Source: Fibrisoma montanum (GTDB lineage Bacteria > Bacteroidota > Bacteroidia > Cytophagales > Spirosomataceae). From it: a DNA stretch of 64,000 nt. The translations under genes were made by a program, and so were the position numbers. Shown here piece after piece: positions 34,934 through 44,167 of this stretch (its first letter is position 1; each line of letters starts with the position of its first letter). The stretch lies in contig NZ_QXED01000001.1 in the NCBI RefSeq assembly GCF_003583365.1, positions 744,001-808,000 on the forward strand, given 5' to 3'. Under the pieces are notes generated by a model that was not told the DNA's origin, searched no databases, and saw only the letters and a program-made list of their open reading frames with translations.

Positions 34934-36817
34934 ATGAATTACCTTTCAGCAGAAAACCTCTCCAAAGCATACGGCGACCGCGTCCTGTTCCGTAACCTGA
35001 CCTTCGGGTTGAACCGGGGCGATAAGGTAGCCATTGTTGGGGCTAACGGCTCCGGCAAAACAACCCTACTGTCTATTCTGGCCGGCGCTACCCCGCCCGA
35101 CGACGGCCTCGTCAGTCACCGCAAAGACATTACCATTGGCTATCTGGACCAGCAACCCGACCTCAACGAAGCCCTGACGGTTATGGAGGTGGTGCTGGCC
35201 GGTGAAAGCGCCCAGCTTGACGCGGTGCGGGCCTACGAAAAAGCCCTGCTCCACGACGACCCGGCTGCGCTCGAACGCGCCATGAGCGAAATGGAAAAGC
35301 TCGAAGCCTGGGACTACGAAGCGCAGATTCGGCAGATTCTGGGCGAACTGGGTATTCAGGACGTTGAGCAGCCCGTGGCCACGCTATCCGGTGGCCAGCG
35401 CAAGCGGGTAGCCCTGGCGCGGGTGCTGATCCAGAACCCTGATCTGCTCATTCTCGATGAGCCGACCAACCACCTTGATCTGGAGGCCATTGAATACCTC
35501 GAAACCTTCCTGAACACTAACAACGGTACGTTGCTGATGGTCTCCCACGACCGTTATTTCCTGGACCGGGTCTGTAATCAGATCGCCGAAATGGACAACG
35601 GGCAGCTTTATACCTACAAGGGTAACTACGCGTATTTTCTCGAAAAGAAGGATGAACGCGAAGCCGCTGCAGCCTCCGAACTGGACAAGAACCGGAATAC
35701 GCTCCAGCGCGAACTGGAATGGATGCGACGGCAACCCAAAGCCCGGGGTACGAAGGCGCAGTACCGAGTCGACGCTTTTCACGAATTGCAGGAAAAAACG
35801 ACTGGTCGGCGTTCCGACGGTGAGCTGGATCTGAACCTGCGGACGTCGCGACTGGGCAGCAAGATTCTGGAGGTCGAGAACCTCAGCAAGCGGTTTGGCG
35901 AGAAAGTGCTGCTGGATCACTTCACCTACACGTTCAAGCGACTCGACCGGGTTGGTCTGATCGGCAAAAACGGCATGGGCAAAACCACGCTGCTCAACAT
36001 GCTGACCGGTCAGCTGCGTCCGGATTCGGGAAAGATCACGACCGGCGGCACGGTGAAGTTCGGCTATTACACCCAGAGTGAACTGAACCTCCCCGAAAAT
36101 CAGCGCGTGATCGATGTTGTGCAGGACGTAGCGGAGGTGATGAAACTCGCCACCGGCGAGACCGTAACGGCCAGCCAGTTGCTGCATCACTTCCTGTTCA
36201 ACCGCCAGAAGCAGTACGACTACGTATCGAAGTTAAGCGGAGGAGAGAAACGGCGGCTTCAGTTGCTGCTCGTCCTGGTGCAGAACCCTAATTTCCTGAT
36301 TCTCGACGAGCCGACCAACGACCTTGATATTACGACGCTGAACGTACTGGAAGAGTTTTTGCTGAATTTCCCTGGCTGTGTGATGATCGTAACGCACGAC
36401 CGGTACTTTATGGACCGGCTGGTCGAACACGTGTTTGTGCTGGAAGGCGAAGGCCAGGTGCGGGACTACCCGGGCAACTACACCGACTACCGCGAATGGC
36501 GGGATAGCCAGCCCAAACATCCGGACAGGAATACCGGAGTTGTAAAGAACCAAAATCCGGAGCCATCAGTTACGAAGGTGCCGGCCGCTGCACCAACGGA
36601 AAGCAGGAAACGCCTGTCGTTCAAGGAACAGCGCGAGTACGAAACGCTCGAAAAAGAAATTGAAGCCCTCGAGCAACGGAAAGCCGGCGTATTGGATCAG
36701 CTCAACGCGGGTGGACACCACGAGCAACTGACGGCCTGGGCACGGGAGATTGACGAAATTGATCAACTCATTGCTCAGAAGTCGGATCGGTGGCTTGAGC
36801 TGGCTGAGTACATTTAA
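34934..36817 (+). CDS. ABC-F family ATPase (Uup-like)
   Basis: 627 residues with two ABC cassettes and no membrane span. Cassette 1: Walker A GANGSGKTTLL, signature LSGGQRKRVALAR, Walker B LLILDEPTNHLDLEAIEYLE. Cassette 2: GKNGMGKTTLL, LSGGEKRRLQLL, FLILDEPTNDLDITTL. A P-site linker lies between (MRRQPKARGTKAQYRVDAF), and a C-terminal coiled coil follows (about 555-620, EQREYETLEKEIEALEQRK). This order fits the Uup/YdiF branch, which acts on ribosomes or branched DNA rather than transport. Confidence 0.93.
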   Translation: MNYLSAENLSKAYGDRVLFRNLTFGLNRGDKVAIVGANGSGKTTLLSILAGATPPDDGLVSHRKDITIGYLDQQPDLNEALTVMEVVLAGESAQLDAVRAYEKALLHDDPAALERAMSEMEKLEAWDYEAQIRQILGELGIQDVEQPVATLSGGQRKRVALARVLIQNPDLLILDEPTNHLDLEAIEYLETFLNTNNGTLLMVSHDRYFLDRVCNQIAEMDNGQLYTYKGNYAYFLEKKDEREAAAASELDKNRNTLQRELEWMRRQPKARGTKAQYRVDAFHELQEKTTGRRSDGELDLNLRTSRLGSKILEVENLSKRFGEKVLLDHFTYTFKRLDRVGLIGKNGMGKTTLLNMLTGQLRPDSGKITTGGTVKFGYYTQSELNLPENQRVIDVVQDVAEVMKLATGETVTASQLLHHFLFNRQKQYDYVSKLSGGEKRRLQLLLVLVQNPNFLILDEPTNDLDITTLNVLEEFLLNFPGCVMIVTHDRYFMDRLVEHVFVLEGEGQVRDYPGNYTDYREWRDSQPKHPDRNTGVVKNQNPEPSVTKVPAAAPTESRKRLSFKEQREYETLEKEIEALEQRKAGVLDQLNAGGHHEQLTAWAREIDEIDQLIAQKSDRWLELAEYI

Positions 36818-36828
36818 TTGACGAGTGC

Positions 36829-36897
36829 TTGAATGATCGAATGATTGATTTCCTACGACTCAGCCATTCAGTTATTCAGTGACTCAATCATTCAATC
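36829..36897. repeat. Imperfect intergenic hairpin built from ATTCA/TGAAT units
   Basis: TTGAATGATCGAATGATTGA on the left is mirrored by TCAATCATTCAA on the right. The gap separates the ABC-F and DedA genes. It is not followed by a T-run. Confidence 0.5.
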
Positions 36898-36904
36898 CTC
36901 TACC

Positions 36905-37558
36905 ATGGACCAGATCATTGATTTTATTCAGTACCTGCTCAATTCCGAGGAAATTATCCGAACGGGTGGACTGGTGTTGGTGACGCTGATCATCTTCATT
37001 GAGAACGGCTTTTTCTTCGGTTTTTTTCTGCCGGGCGATTATCTGCTGTTCCTGTCGGGGGTGTTTGCGGGCACCAAAATGCTGAACGTACCGCTGTGGC
37101 TGCTGCTAACCTGCATCTTCGGTGCGGCCGTTTTGGGTTCATTGACCGGTTATCTGACGGGGCACTATTTCGGTGGCCGCATTCAGAACCGGCCGGATGG
37201 CTTATTTTTCAAGAAAAAGTACATCGAGAGTACACGGCAGGCGTTTGCCCGCTACGGTAACTGGGCGCTGATCGTAGCCCGGTTTTTGCCGATCGTACGC
37301 ACATTTGCTCCGCTTCTGGCCGGTCTGATTCACATGAATTTCCGGTATTTTCTGCTCTATAACGTAATAGGTGGTGCTATCTGGGTTTTCTCGTTAGTTG
37401 GTGGCGGCTATTATTTCGGCGAGAAGTTTCCGTGGATTGTTGACTACGTCCACTACATCATCTTCTTTTTTCTTGGCATTACCACGTTCACGGTAGTTCG
37501 TGGCTACCTGAACGCCCGCCGGGATTTGGAAGCCGAACAGAAGGCTGAGAAGGTCTGA
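36905..37558 (+). CDS. DedA-family inner-membrane protein
   Basis: 217 residues, start chosen at MDQIIDFIQYLL because the preceding 20 codons translate the intergenic repeat. DedA/SNARE-associated hallmarks: re-entrant-helix motif FIENGFFFGFFLPGDYLLFLSGV, the charged segment (GNWALIVARFLPIVRTFAPLLAG) and late helices (NVIGGAIWVFSLVGGGYYFG). The family includes undecaprenyl-phosphate and phospholipid flippases/scramblases; the substrate here is unknown. A strong terminator follows. Confidence 0.92.
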   Translation: MDQIIDFIQYLLNSEEIIRTGGLVLVTLIIFIENGFFFGFFLPGDYLLFLSGVFAGTKMLNVPLWLLLTCIFGAAVLGSLTGYLTGHYFGGRIQNRPDGLFFKKKYIESTRQAFARYGNWALIVARFLPIVRTFAPLLAGLIHMNFRYFLLYNVIGGAIWVFSLVGGGYYFGEKFPWIVDYVHYIIFFFLGITTFTVVRGYLNARRDLEAEQKAEKV

Positions 37559-37576
37559 CCTGGTACTTGTCAAACC

Positions 37577-37624
37577 AAAACAGGCAACCGATGACCCACC
37601 AGGGTATCGGTTGCCTGTTTTTTT
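37577..37624. terminator. Strong intrinsic terminator after dedA
   Basis: A perfect stem AACAGGCAACCGAT / ATCGGTTGCCTGTT followed by T7 on the plus strand and preceded by AAAA, so it can also serve the convergent sorting-domain gene. Confidence 0.85.
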
Positions 37625-37650
37625 AAAGGGCAGTGTCTACTGACTACCCA

Positions 37651-38670
37651 TTACCGAATAAGTACAACCTGACCGGCCTTATGAAGGGCAGGACGGGTTG
37701 GCTCCATGGCGGATTTGTACCGTAGCAGGTACGCATAAACACCCGAGTCGCAGGGAGCGCCCTTGTAGGTACCATCCCATCGCTTTGCCAGATCGGTCGT
37801 ATAAAAAATAACGCTGCCCCAGCGGTTGTAAGTCAGCCATTCAACGTCACTGACCCCTTCGTGAAAGAGTTTCAGTTCGTCGTTCTGACCATCCCCATTG
37901 GGCGAAAAAGCGTCGGGCACAGCGATGCGAGGCTGGCGGTACTTATTCACCGTGAACTGCTGCGTAATCGTACAGCCGTCCGGATTGGTGATCAGCACCT
38001 GATACGTACCCGGTACGCTAATGATCTGGGCCGACTGATTGCCCTCACCGGGCAACCATAAAAAGTTGAGATCGGCTTGCTGAGGCTCAACGGCCAGGGT
38101 TATCGGGCCTTCATTCAGACAATACAGGTTGTCGGCCGGAAACCGAACTTTCGGCAACGACAGCCGGCTCAACTGTACCGTATCGCGGGCGCTACAGACC
38201 CCGTTGGTAATTTCAAGACTATAGCGACCGGGCTGGCTGACGGTTATTTGGGGTGTGGTAGCTCCTGTCGACCACCGATAGTCCAACCCGCTGCCGTCTG
38301 GATTCACGGTTGACGTAAAGGTCACCTCCCTGACGTCAGGACAGACAGCCCGGTCATTCCCCAGTGCGAGCGTTAAAGCAGGTTTCACCTCAACGTAAAA
38401 GCTGTCCTTCGTCACTAGGGTACAGTAGCCACGCGTTTGTACCGTATACCATTGGCTCCGGGCTGGCCGGGCAACTGGATTACGTACGCCCGGGTTGTCA
38501 ACTCCGGACGCTGGAGACCAGATGTATCGGTTATCGGCAGACGGCCTGCTCAGTAACTGAACAGATTCACCCTGACACACCTGATAGGTCGTCTTTTCAA
38601 CGATATTCAAAGTTAAACAAACCGTTTGTCGGCAAAAGTACAAACCCGTAGATGCCGTAAACCCCACCAA
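37651..38670 (-). CDS. Gliding/type IX secretion protein with CHU_C (type B) C-terminal domain, possibly 5'-truncated
   Basis: 339 residues. The last about 95 residues are a type B (CHU_C) sorting domain (VPDAFSPNGDGQNDELKLFH, WGSVIFYTTD, WDGTYKGAPCDSGVYAYLL), which directs secretion and cell-surface attachment by the type IX system. Upstream are two or three Ig-like/PKD-like modules (YQVCQGESVQL, YRWSTGATTPQITVSQPGRYSL, NFLWLPGEGNQSAQIISVPGTY). The N-terminus lacks a convincing signal peptide, and the frame starts in the middle of what looks like an Ig-like module. A type IX substrate needs a Sec signal, so this may be a remnant of a larger gene. Confidence 0.75.
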   Translation of the reverse strand: MVGFTASTGLYFCRQTVCLTLNIVEKTTYQVCQGESVQLLSRPSADNRYIWSPASGVDNPGVRNPVARPARSQWYTVQTRGYCTLVTKDSFYVEVKPALTLALGNDRAVCPDVREVTFTSTVNPDGSGLDYRWSTGATTPQITVSQPGRYSLEITNGVCSARDTVQLSRLSLPKVRFPADNLYCLNEGPITLAVEPQQADLNFLWLPGEGNQSAQIISVPGTYQVLITNPDGCTITQQFTVNKYRQPRIAVPDAFSPNGDGQNDELKLFHEGVSDVEWLTYNRWGSVIFYTTDLAKRWDGTYKGAPCDSGVYAYLLRYKSAMEPTRPALHKAGQVVLIR

Positions 38671-39044
38671 ACTTGAGAACTTCCCTTAAAAACGTCATTG
38701 ACTAAGTCAATTGACACATTGATACGTTCCTCACAATCAACCAATACTTTTAAACGGCGATCTTGTGCCTCCCAGGATGATACGCTGCCCCAGAGCACTC
38801 CAGGTAGATAATAAGCAGCATACGAACAGAACGAGTGTACAGTGTCTCAAAGGAAAGCAGGTGGGTTAGTGCAGACCGAACAGGTCCATTAACTAATAGT
38901 AATATTAACGTATTGGCCGCTAATTGTAAATAAGTCATTGACCCAAAATAGTAGACAAATTTTTTCAAAGCGATTAATCTATCATTACCAACAACTTTCT
39001 CAACAACAGGCATTTACGTCAAACCGACACGCATACAAAGCCGA
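38671..39044. other. Gene-free AT-rich region (about 370 bp)
   Basis: No convincing gene on either strand. Short open frames do not carry signals or domains. It may contain decayed 5' sequence of the sorting-domain gene or simply its promoter. The 3' edge is the terminator of the beta-oxidation gene. Confidence 0.45.
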
Positions 39045-39076
39045 AAGCCCCGCCGAGAACACTCAGCGGGGCTTTC
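39045..39076 (-). terminator. Terminator of the beta-oxidation enzyme gene
   Basis: AAAGCCCCGC / GCGGGGCTTT stem (one bulged base) with a 10-12-base loop, 48 bases after the gene's stop on the minus strand. The T-run is short (CTTTC). Confidence 0.65.
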
Positions 39077-39123
39077 AAACTAATGCAGGCAGTAGCCTTC
39101 TGAAATTATCGTCCTGGCGTATG

Positions 39124-41559
39124 CTAGTTTCGTACGGGTTTCCCGCCAGCGAGCAGGCTTTGAATCCGCTCCAGCGTCTTCTTCTCGCCCGACAATGACA
39201 GGAAGGCTTCGCGCTCCAGGTCCAGCAGATACTGTTCCGATACCATCTGGGGGGCGCTCAGGTCACCGCCACAAATGACGTACGCCAGCTTATCGGCAAT
39301 CTTCATATCATGCTCGGAAATGTAGCGTCCCATGCGCATGGCCGTCAGCCCGGCTTTGAACAACGCAATACCGGTTTTACCCTGCACCTTAATATCCGTA
39401 CGAGGCTTCGGCTGAACGTAGCCATTGTCGGCCAGTTCCATAGCGGCCTGTTTGGCTTCGGCCAATAGCCGGCTGCGGTTCAGGACAATCTGATCGCCCG
39501 CACGCAGGTAGTTCATATCACGCGCTTCCTGCGCCGAGGTCGACACCTTCGCCGTAGCAATGTTCATGTAAATGTTCTGAAGGATGTTCAGCTCCGGGTC
39601 GCCGGTCTGGTACAGATCCGACGCGCGGGCCGCCATTTCCTTCGTGCCGCCACCGGCCGGAATCAAACCAACGCCCACCTCAACCAGTCCCATGTACGTT
39701 TCGGCGTGTGCCACAACGCGATCGGCGTGCAGGACAGCTTCGCAGCCGCCACCCAGCGTCAGGGTGTGCGGAGCTACAACCACGGGAATCGATGAGTACC
39801 GGATACGCCGGATTACCTGCTGGAACTGGGCAATCATCAGGTTGATCTCGTCGAACTCCTGCTCAACCGCCAGCATGAACAACGTACCCAGGTTTGCCCC
39901 CGCCGAGAACGCTTCCGACGAATCGTTGCCCATAACCAGCCCGCGGAAATCTTTCTCGGCAATGCTGATCGCTTTGTTGATGCCTTCCATCACCTCCAAA
40001 CCGAAGGTGTTCATTTTGCTGCGGAACTCAATGTTCAGAATCCCATCGCCCAGATCGTACAGGTAGATGCCTGCGTTCTTCCAGACTACGTTATTCGGGA
40101 TATTTTCGAGAATAATGAATTCTTCGGTTCCCGGAACCGGCTTGTAGCTTTTCGTTTGAATGTCGTAGTACAGCCGCTTGCCGCCTTCAACCTTGTAAAA
40201 GGCCTCATAGCCGGCATCCAGCATATCGTAGACCCACTGAGCGGGTTTCTGCCCCAGCGACTCAATCAGCTCCACGCCTTTGCGAACGCCAATGGCATCC
40301 CAGGTTTCGAAAAGGCCCAGCTGCCAGCCGAAGCCGGTCGTAATGGCCGCGTCGATTCGGTACAGTTCGTCGGAAATCTCGGGGATGCGATTCGTTGCGT
40401 ACCGGAAACCATCGGCAAACGTCCGGCGGTAGAACTCACCAGCTTTATCCTGACCGGCCAGCAGCACCGGGAACCGTTTACGCAGGTTTTCGATGGCCTT
40501 CGTGCTTTCCAGCGTCGCGAAGCGGACCTTCTGCGACGGCTTGTATTCATACGTTTTCAGATCGAGTGCCAGAATGACCGTCTGCCCGTTCTCGTCCTTG
40601 GTTTTCTTGTAATACCCCTGCCCCGTTTTGTCGCCGAGCCATTTGTTCTCCATCAGCTTCTGCATGGATGCCGTCAGTTGGAACGACTCCCGCGACTCGT
40701 CGTGCTCCATCTTGACGAGGTTATTGGCGACGTTGACGGTTGTATCCAGGCCCACTACGTCCGACAGCCGGAACGTACCTGATTTCGGCCGACCCACTAC
40801 CGGACCGGTCAGTTTATCGACTTCCTCAACAGTCAGGCCCAGGTCTTCGGCTACCCGGATCGTCTGCACCAGCGACTGAATACCCAGGCGGTTGGCAATA
40901 AAACCGGGCGTGTCTTTACACAATACAGTGGTTTTTCCCAGAAACAGATCGCCATACTTCATCAGGAAATCGATCACGGCCGGGTCCGTATCGGGTCCCG
41001 GAATGATTTCGAGCAGGCGCAGGTAACGGGGTGGGTTAAAGAAGTGCGTACCGCAGAAATGCCGCCGGAAGTCGTCGCTACGTCCTTCAGCCAGCAGATG
41101 CATGGGAATTCCGGACGTATTGGACGTAATAAGCGTACCAGCCTTGCGGAACTGTTCAACCCGTTCATACAACGACCGTTTGACGTCCAGCCGCTCCACC
41201 ACGGCCTCAATAATCCAGTCGTAGGTGGCAATGTCTTTTAGATTATCGTCGAAATTACCCAGCTTCACCCGCTCGGCAAACTTGGCGTTATATAACGAAG
41301 CCGGCGTAGCTTTGAGGGTGTTCTGCCACGCATCATTGACGAGCCGGTTTCGCACGGCGGGTTTATCGAGTGTCAACCCTTTGGCTTCTTCAGCGGGCGT
41401 CAGTTGCTGCGGTACAATGTCCAGCAGCAGGACTTCAAGACCAATGTTGGCGAAATGAGCCGCAATCCGCGAGCCCATGATTCCTGATCCCAGCACGGCC
41501 ACGCGCCGAATGCTGCGGTTCTTTAAGGCGGTTTTTGGTTGTTCTAAGGTTGCTTCCAT
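39124..41559 (-). CDS. Bifunctional 3-hydroxyacyl-CoA dehydrogenase / enoyl-CoA hydratase
   Basis: 811 residues. The order is dehydrogenase first: an NAD-binding Rossmann motif (AVLGSGIMGSRIAAHFANIG, residues about 20-40), catalytic FCGTHFFNPPRYLRLLEI and NRLG with a 3HCDH C-domain, then a crotonase/enoyl-CoA-hydratase domain (about 500-700) with the oxyanion-hole block SAGANLGTLFMLA and LTLGGGCEAVLHADRVVAHAETYMGLVEVGVGLIPAGGG. It performs the hydration and oxidation steps of fatty-acid beta-oxidation. Bacteroidota usually carry a thiolase and acyl-CoA dehydrogenase next to it; here they are absent and a nucleotidyltransferase gene lies between it and the MarR regulator. Confidence 0.92.
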   Translation of the reverse strand: MEATLEQPKTALKNRSIRRVAVLGSGIMGSRIAAHFANIGLEVLLLDIVPQQLTPAEEAKGLTLDKPAVRNRLVNDAWQNTLKATPASLYNAKFAERVKLGNFDDNLKDIATYDWIIEAVVERLDVKRSLYERVEQFRKAGTLITSNTSGIPMHLLAEGRSDDFRRHFCGTHFFNPPRYLRLLEIIPGPDTDPAVIDFLMKYGDLFLGKTTVLCKDTPGFIANRLGIQSLVQTIRVAEDLGLTVEEVDKLTGPVVGRPKSGTFRLSDVVGLDTTVNVANNLVKMEHDESRESFQLTASMQKLMENKWLGDKTGQGYYKKTKDENGQTVILALDLKTYEYKPSQKVRFATLESTKAIENLRKRFPVLLAGQDKAGEFYRRTFADGFRYATNRIPEISDELYRIDAAITTGFGWQLGLFETWDAIGVRKGVELIESLGQKPAQWVYDMLDAGYEAFYKVEGGKRLYYDIQTKSYKPVPGTEEFIILENIPNNVVWKNAGIYLYDLGDGILNIEFRSKMNTFGLEVMEGINKAISIAEKDFRGLVMGNDSSEAFSAGANLGTLFMLAVEQEFDEINLMIAQFQQVIRRIRYSSIPVVVAPHTLTLGGGCEAVLHADRVVAHAETYMGLVEVGVGLIPAGGGTKEMAARASDLYQTGDPELNILQNIYMNIATAKVSTSAQEARDMNYLRAGDQIVLNRSRLLAEAKQAAMELADNGYVQPKPRTDIKVQGKTGIALFKAGLTAMRMGRYISEHDMKIADKLAYVICGGDLSAPQMVSEQYLLDLEREAFLSLSGEKKTLERIQSLLAGGKPVRN

Positions 41560-41628
41560 ACGTTAACAGTAAGGACGGAATACAGATGCCGCGGCTAAGA
41601 TGCACACACCTGATAGTGGTGGTCCGTG

Positions 41629-42240
41629 TCAATCCATCTTATCCGGATCAAGTGCGTTCCTATTAATAGTTGCTACTTTTAGTAGTTCTTCAACATCGGC
41701 CAAATCTTTCGGCCGACCGGTTGCTTTTTTTTCAATAATAAGGTCATTCAAATGAATAACCTTAAACGGTACACCATCAAACGAAGCGTCAAGGGCACGG
41801 TTGTAGCAGGCATCAAAGTCCACCTCACTGAATGCTTTCATAGCATAACCCATGTCGAGGGTAAAGCCATAACGGCCAACCTGTACCGAAGTCCAGCCAA
41901 ATAAAAGTGGTACATCTTTTAAATAAGTGGCTCCGGCTACTTCGTTTTCAAGCAATGCGGTAATCAGGTTGTCTTTATTTTGCTGACCGATCTGAACCCA
42001 CACATCCATATCGTGCGTCGTTCGGTTATGACCATGCACTATCCCCGCCATACCACCCACGAGCAAATACCTTACGTTATGCTTGTAAAGGCTACCTAAC
42101 AACTGCTGAACGTCTTCCCCGTTAATATCCATCAGTTTCGGCGGGTTGTTAGGGTTGGCTCGGTAAAGCTTGGCCGCTATCACCATCAGATGAAAGAAAC
42201 TTTTTAGCCGTTCTGTACTCTGGTCTTCGGTGATAAGCAT
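41629..42240 (-). CDS. Nucleotidyltransferase-fold protein (DUF6036/AbiEii-like)
   Basis: Up to 203 residues. The nucleotidyltransferase motif is clear: YLLVGGMAGIVHGHNRTTHDMDVWV, that is GG followed by D-x-D. A shorter start at residue 37 (MDINGEDVQQLL, position 42132) is plausible and would match small members better. Lys-rich EKKATGRPKDLADVEEL near the C-terminus fits the KxxxxRxKDxxD helix of this family. Such proteins are often toxins or tRNA/protein-modifying enzymes, but no antitoxin partner is adjacent. It sits between the beta-oxidation gene and its presumed MarR regulator, likely an insertion. Confidence 0.78.
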   Translation of the reverse strand: MLITEDQSTERLKSFFHLMVIAAKLYRANPNNPPKLMDINGEDVQQLLGSLYKHNVRYLLVGGMAGIVHGHNRTTHDMDVWVQIGQQNKDNLITALLENEVAGATYLKDVPLLFGWTSVQVGRYGFTLDMGYAMKAFSEVDFDACYNRALDASFDGVPFKVIHLNDLIIEKKATGRPKDLADVEELLKVATINRNALDPDKMD

Positions 42241-42252
42241 ACGTGTAGTGGC

Positions 42253-42723
42253 TTACTCCAGTGTCAGCTCTTCAGTTTCGTTGGCTTTCAGTTTGGCGTT
42301 TTCTTCCTCGACCAGCCGGTTTATGTCTTTGATAACGTCAAAAAACAAGACCAGCTTTTCAAGGGGAATTTTCTCCCGGATCAGGTTATTAAACTGAATA
42401 ACGCCTTCCCGGGCGATTTCTCGCTTCGTCTTGCCCTCGTCGGTCAGATAAATTCGGACGAACCGCTTGTCACTCTCATCGATTTCGCGCCGGATCCAGC
42501 CCCGCTCCTCCAGGCTTTTCAGCATCCGTACCAGACTGCGGGGCTCCATACCCAGCAGCGGTCCGATTTTAGTAGCGGGCGTACCATCTTCCAGATCGAT
42601 ATTGAGCAGCACGTAGCCAATCGCCATCGTCATGTCGTAGCGGGCTGCGTAGGCATTGTACATACGCGAAATGGCATGCCAGCTCCATTTTATGTGAAAA
42701 TCAACGGTTTTCTCTTTTTTCAT
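42253..42723 (-). CDS. MarR-family transcriptional regulator
   Basis: 156 residues starting at MKKEKTVDFHIKW. The winged helix (TPATKIGPLLGMEPRSLVRMLKSLEERGWIRREIDESDKRFVRIYLTDEGK) is typical MarR. In Bacteroidota this subgroup commonly lies next to fatty-acid beta-oxidation genes and senses acyl-CoA; the fused enzyme gene two positions downstream fits. Its ligand is not shown by the sequence. Confidence 0.88.
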   Translation of the reverse strand: MKKEKTVDFHIKWSWHAISRMYNAYAARYDMTMAIGYVLLNIDLEDGTPATKIGPLLGMEPRSLVRMLKSLEERGWIRREIDESDKRFVRIYLTDEGKTKREIAREGVIQFNNLIREKIPLEKLVLFFDVIKDINRLVEEENAKLKANETEELTLE

Positions 42724-42869
42724 AGTGATGTCGCACTCCCCTTCCAATGTGTAAATCTACAATTTTTTGGAGATATTATGCAAGCATACTATTATAAACA
42801 ATGAGCGCCCGGACCAATAAATAACCCAGGCGTTCGTCAGGAAAAAATAACTGATAACTGAAGTATGCG

Positions 42870-44114
42870 TCAGGATTCCGACAGCAGTTTATCGATCAGC
42901 CGGTTGAATTCCTCAACGTACTGATCATAATATTTCCCCGTTCCGGGGCCGGAAAAGCCCGTATGGATATGCCGAACCTGCCCTTTCTTGTCCACGAACA
43001 GGGTCGTTGGGAAAGCGACCACCCGGTTTAGTGCCGGTAAAGCTTTTGAGGCTTCGGCTTTATCGTTTGTTCCGGCCAGCACAACGGGGTACTCGATGCT
43101 GAATCGCTGCTTCATCCGCTCGATTTTCGGGCCTGACTCATTCATGTCGGCCGTTTTTTCAAACGCCAGCCCTACCACTTCGACGCCCCTCGACCGATTC
43201 CGCTTGTACCACGGACTCAGAAACAGGGTTTCGTCCATGCAGTTCGGGCACCACGTTCCCAAAATCTGGATCACCGTTACTTTATCCTTAAAGCGGAGGT
43301 CGTTCAGCGACACGGGCTTGCCGTTAGGCTCCGGAAACGAAAACGCAAACGTCTGTCCGGGCCGGACGTATGTCAGTCCAGCCGGATCGGGCAGTTCGGC
43401 TTTGGGATCGAACCGGGCAACCCACGGCTCGTAGCCGGTGAAGCCGGACCAGAACCCGCCGGCCAGCGTGTTGTTGGCGGGGTTGTGTTTCGCTTTGAAC
43501 AGAAACGCGTGCGTACCATCAAAGCAGGACAGAAACAGGCTATCGCCCACGACGTCGCCGGCCAGGTAGCGATAGTCGCCGGTGGGGGTCAGGAACGTAC
43601 CCGTCACGCGGCTCCCCTGCTGCCCGAACACACCAACGGCGTTGACCGTATCCACGGTCCCTTTAGCCTTCCCAAACTCCGTGGCCCATTTGCCGGTTAA
43701 CGAGGTAGTACCGGCTGGTTTCCCGTTCTCGGCCGAGAATCGGTACGTAACTCCGTAGCGGGCTTCGAACGGCATCGTCTGATACTGTTTGGCTGTCCGG
43801 CGACGACGCCAGACACCACGCAGCACATCGCCGTCGGGTTTTGCCACCAGTTCCGACTCGAACAGCGCCATGGGAATATGCAGCGAATCGCCTTCGACCG
43901 TAGCGGGGTCCATTTTGAGCCGTTCGGTACCGTTCAGGGCGAAAACCGTGTACGTCTGGCCGGCCGATTGGATATCAAGACCAAACGGTAAGTCTCCACC
44001 CCGGGTTTTTAATACGGCGCGGTAAACGCCTGGTTTAATAGGGGTAGTTGGTTGGCCAAACAGCAAAGAGCATGAAAACAGTAGTGAAGCCGTTAGAGCG
44101 AAGCGCTTTTTCAT
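42870..44114 (-). CDS. TlpA-like thioredoxin-fold thiol-disulfide reductase, secreted
   Basis: 414 residues: a signal peptide (SCSLLFGQ), an N-terminal beta-rich region (about 25-245) of unknown function common in such Bacteroidota proteins, and a thioredoxin-fold domain (about 255-410) with the redox motif CPNC in LGTWCPNCMDETLF and the cis-Pro region VAFPTTLFVDKKGQVRHIHTGF. It probably reduces or carries disulfides in the periplasm, as TlpA/ResA do for cytochrome maturation. No cytochrome gene is nearby. Confidence 0.88.
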   Translation of the reverse strand: MKKRFALTASLLFSCSLLFGQPTTPIKPGVYRAVLKTRGGDLPFGLDIQSAGQTYTVFALNGTERLKMDPATVEGDSLHIPMALFESELVAKPDGDVLRGVWRRRRTAKQYQTMPFEARYGVTYRFSAENGKPAGTTSLTGKWATEFGKAKGTVDTVNAVGVFGQQGSRVTGTFLTPTGDYRYLAGDVVGDSLFLSCFDGTHAFLFKAKHNPANNTLAGGFWSGFTGYEPWVARFDPKAELPDPAGLTYVRPGQTFAFSFPEPNGKPVSLNDLRFKDKVTVIQILGTWCPNCMDETLFLSPWYKRNRSRGVEVVGLAFEKTADMNESGPKIERMKQRFSIEYPVVLAGTNDKAEASKALPALNRVVAFPTTLFVDKKGQVRHIHTGFSGPGTGKYYDQYVEEFNRLIDKLLSES

Positions 44115-44129
44115 ACGGTAAAGAAAAGA

Positions 44130-44137
44130 TATGTTTG
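44130..44137 (+). promoter_or_regulatory. Candidate -7 element of rsmH
   Basis: TATGTTTG fits TAnnTTTG exactly, 30 bases before the rsmH start; the -33 position has only TTTT. Confidence 0.37.
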
Positions 44138-44167
44138 TAACGACCGCAACGAACGGTTAGTTTCTTC

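Noticed and set aside
41629-42240. A second AbiEii toxin paired with the one at 51624
   Set aside because: It is of a different, shorter subfamily and has no AbiEi gene next to it.
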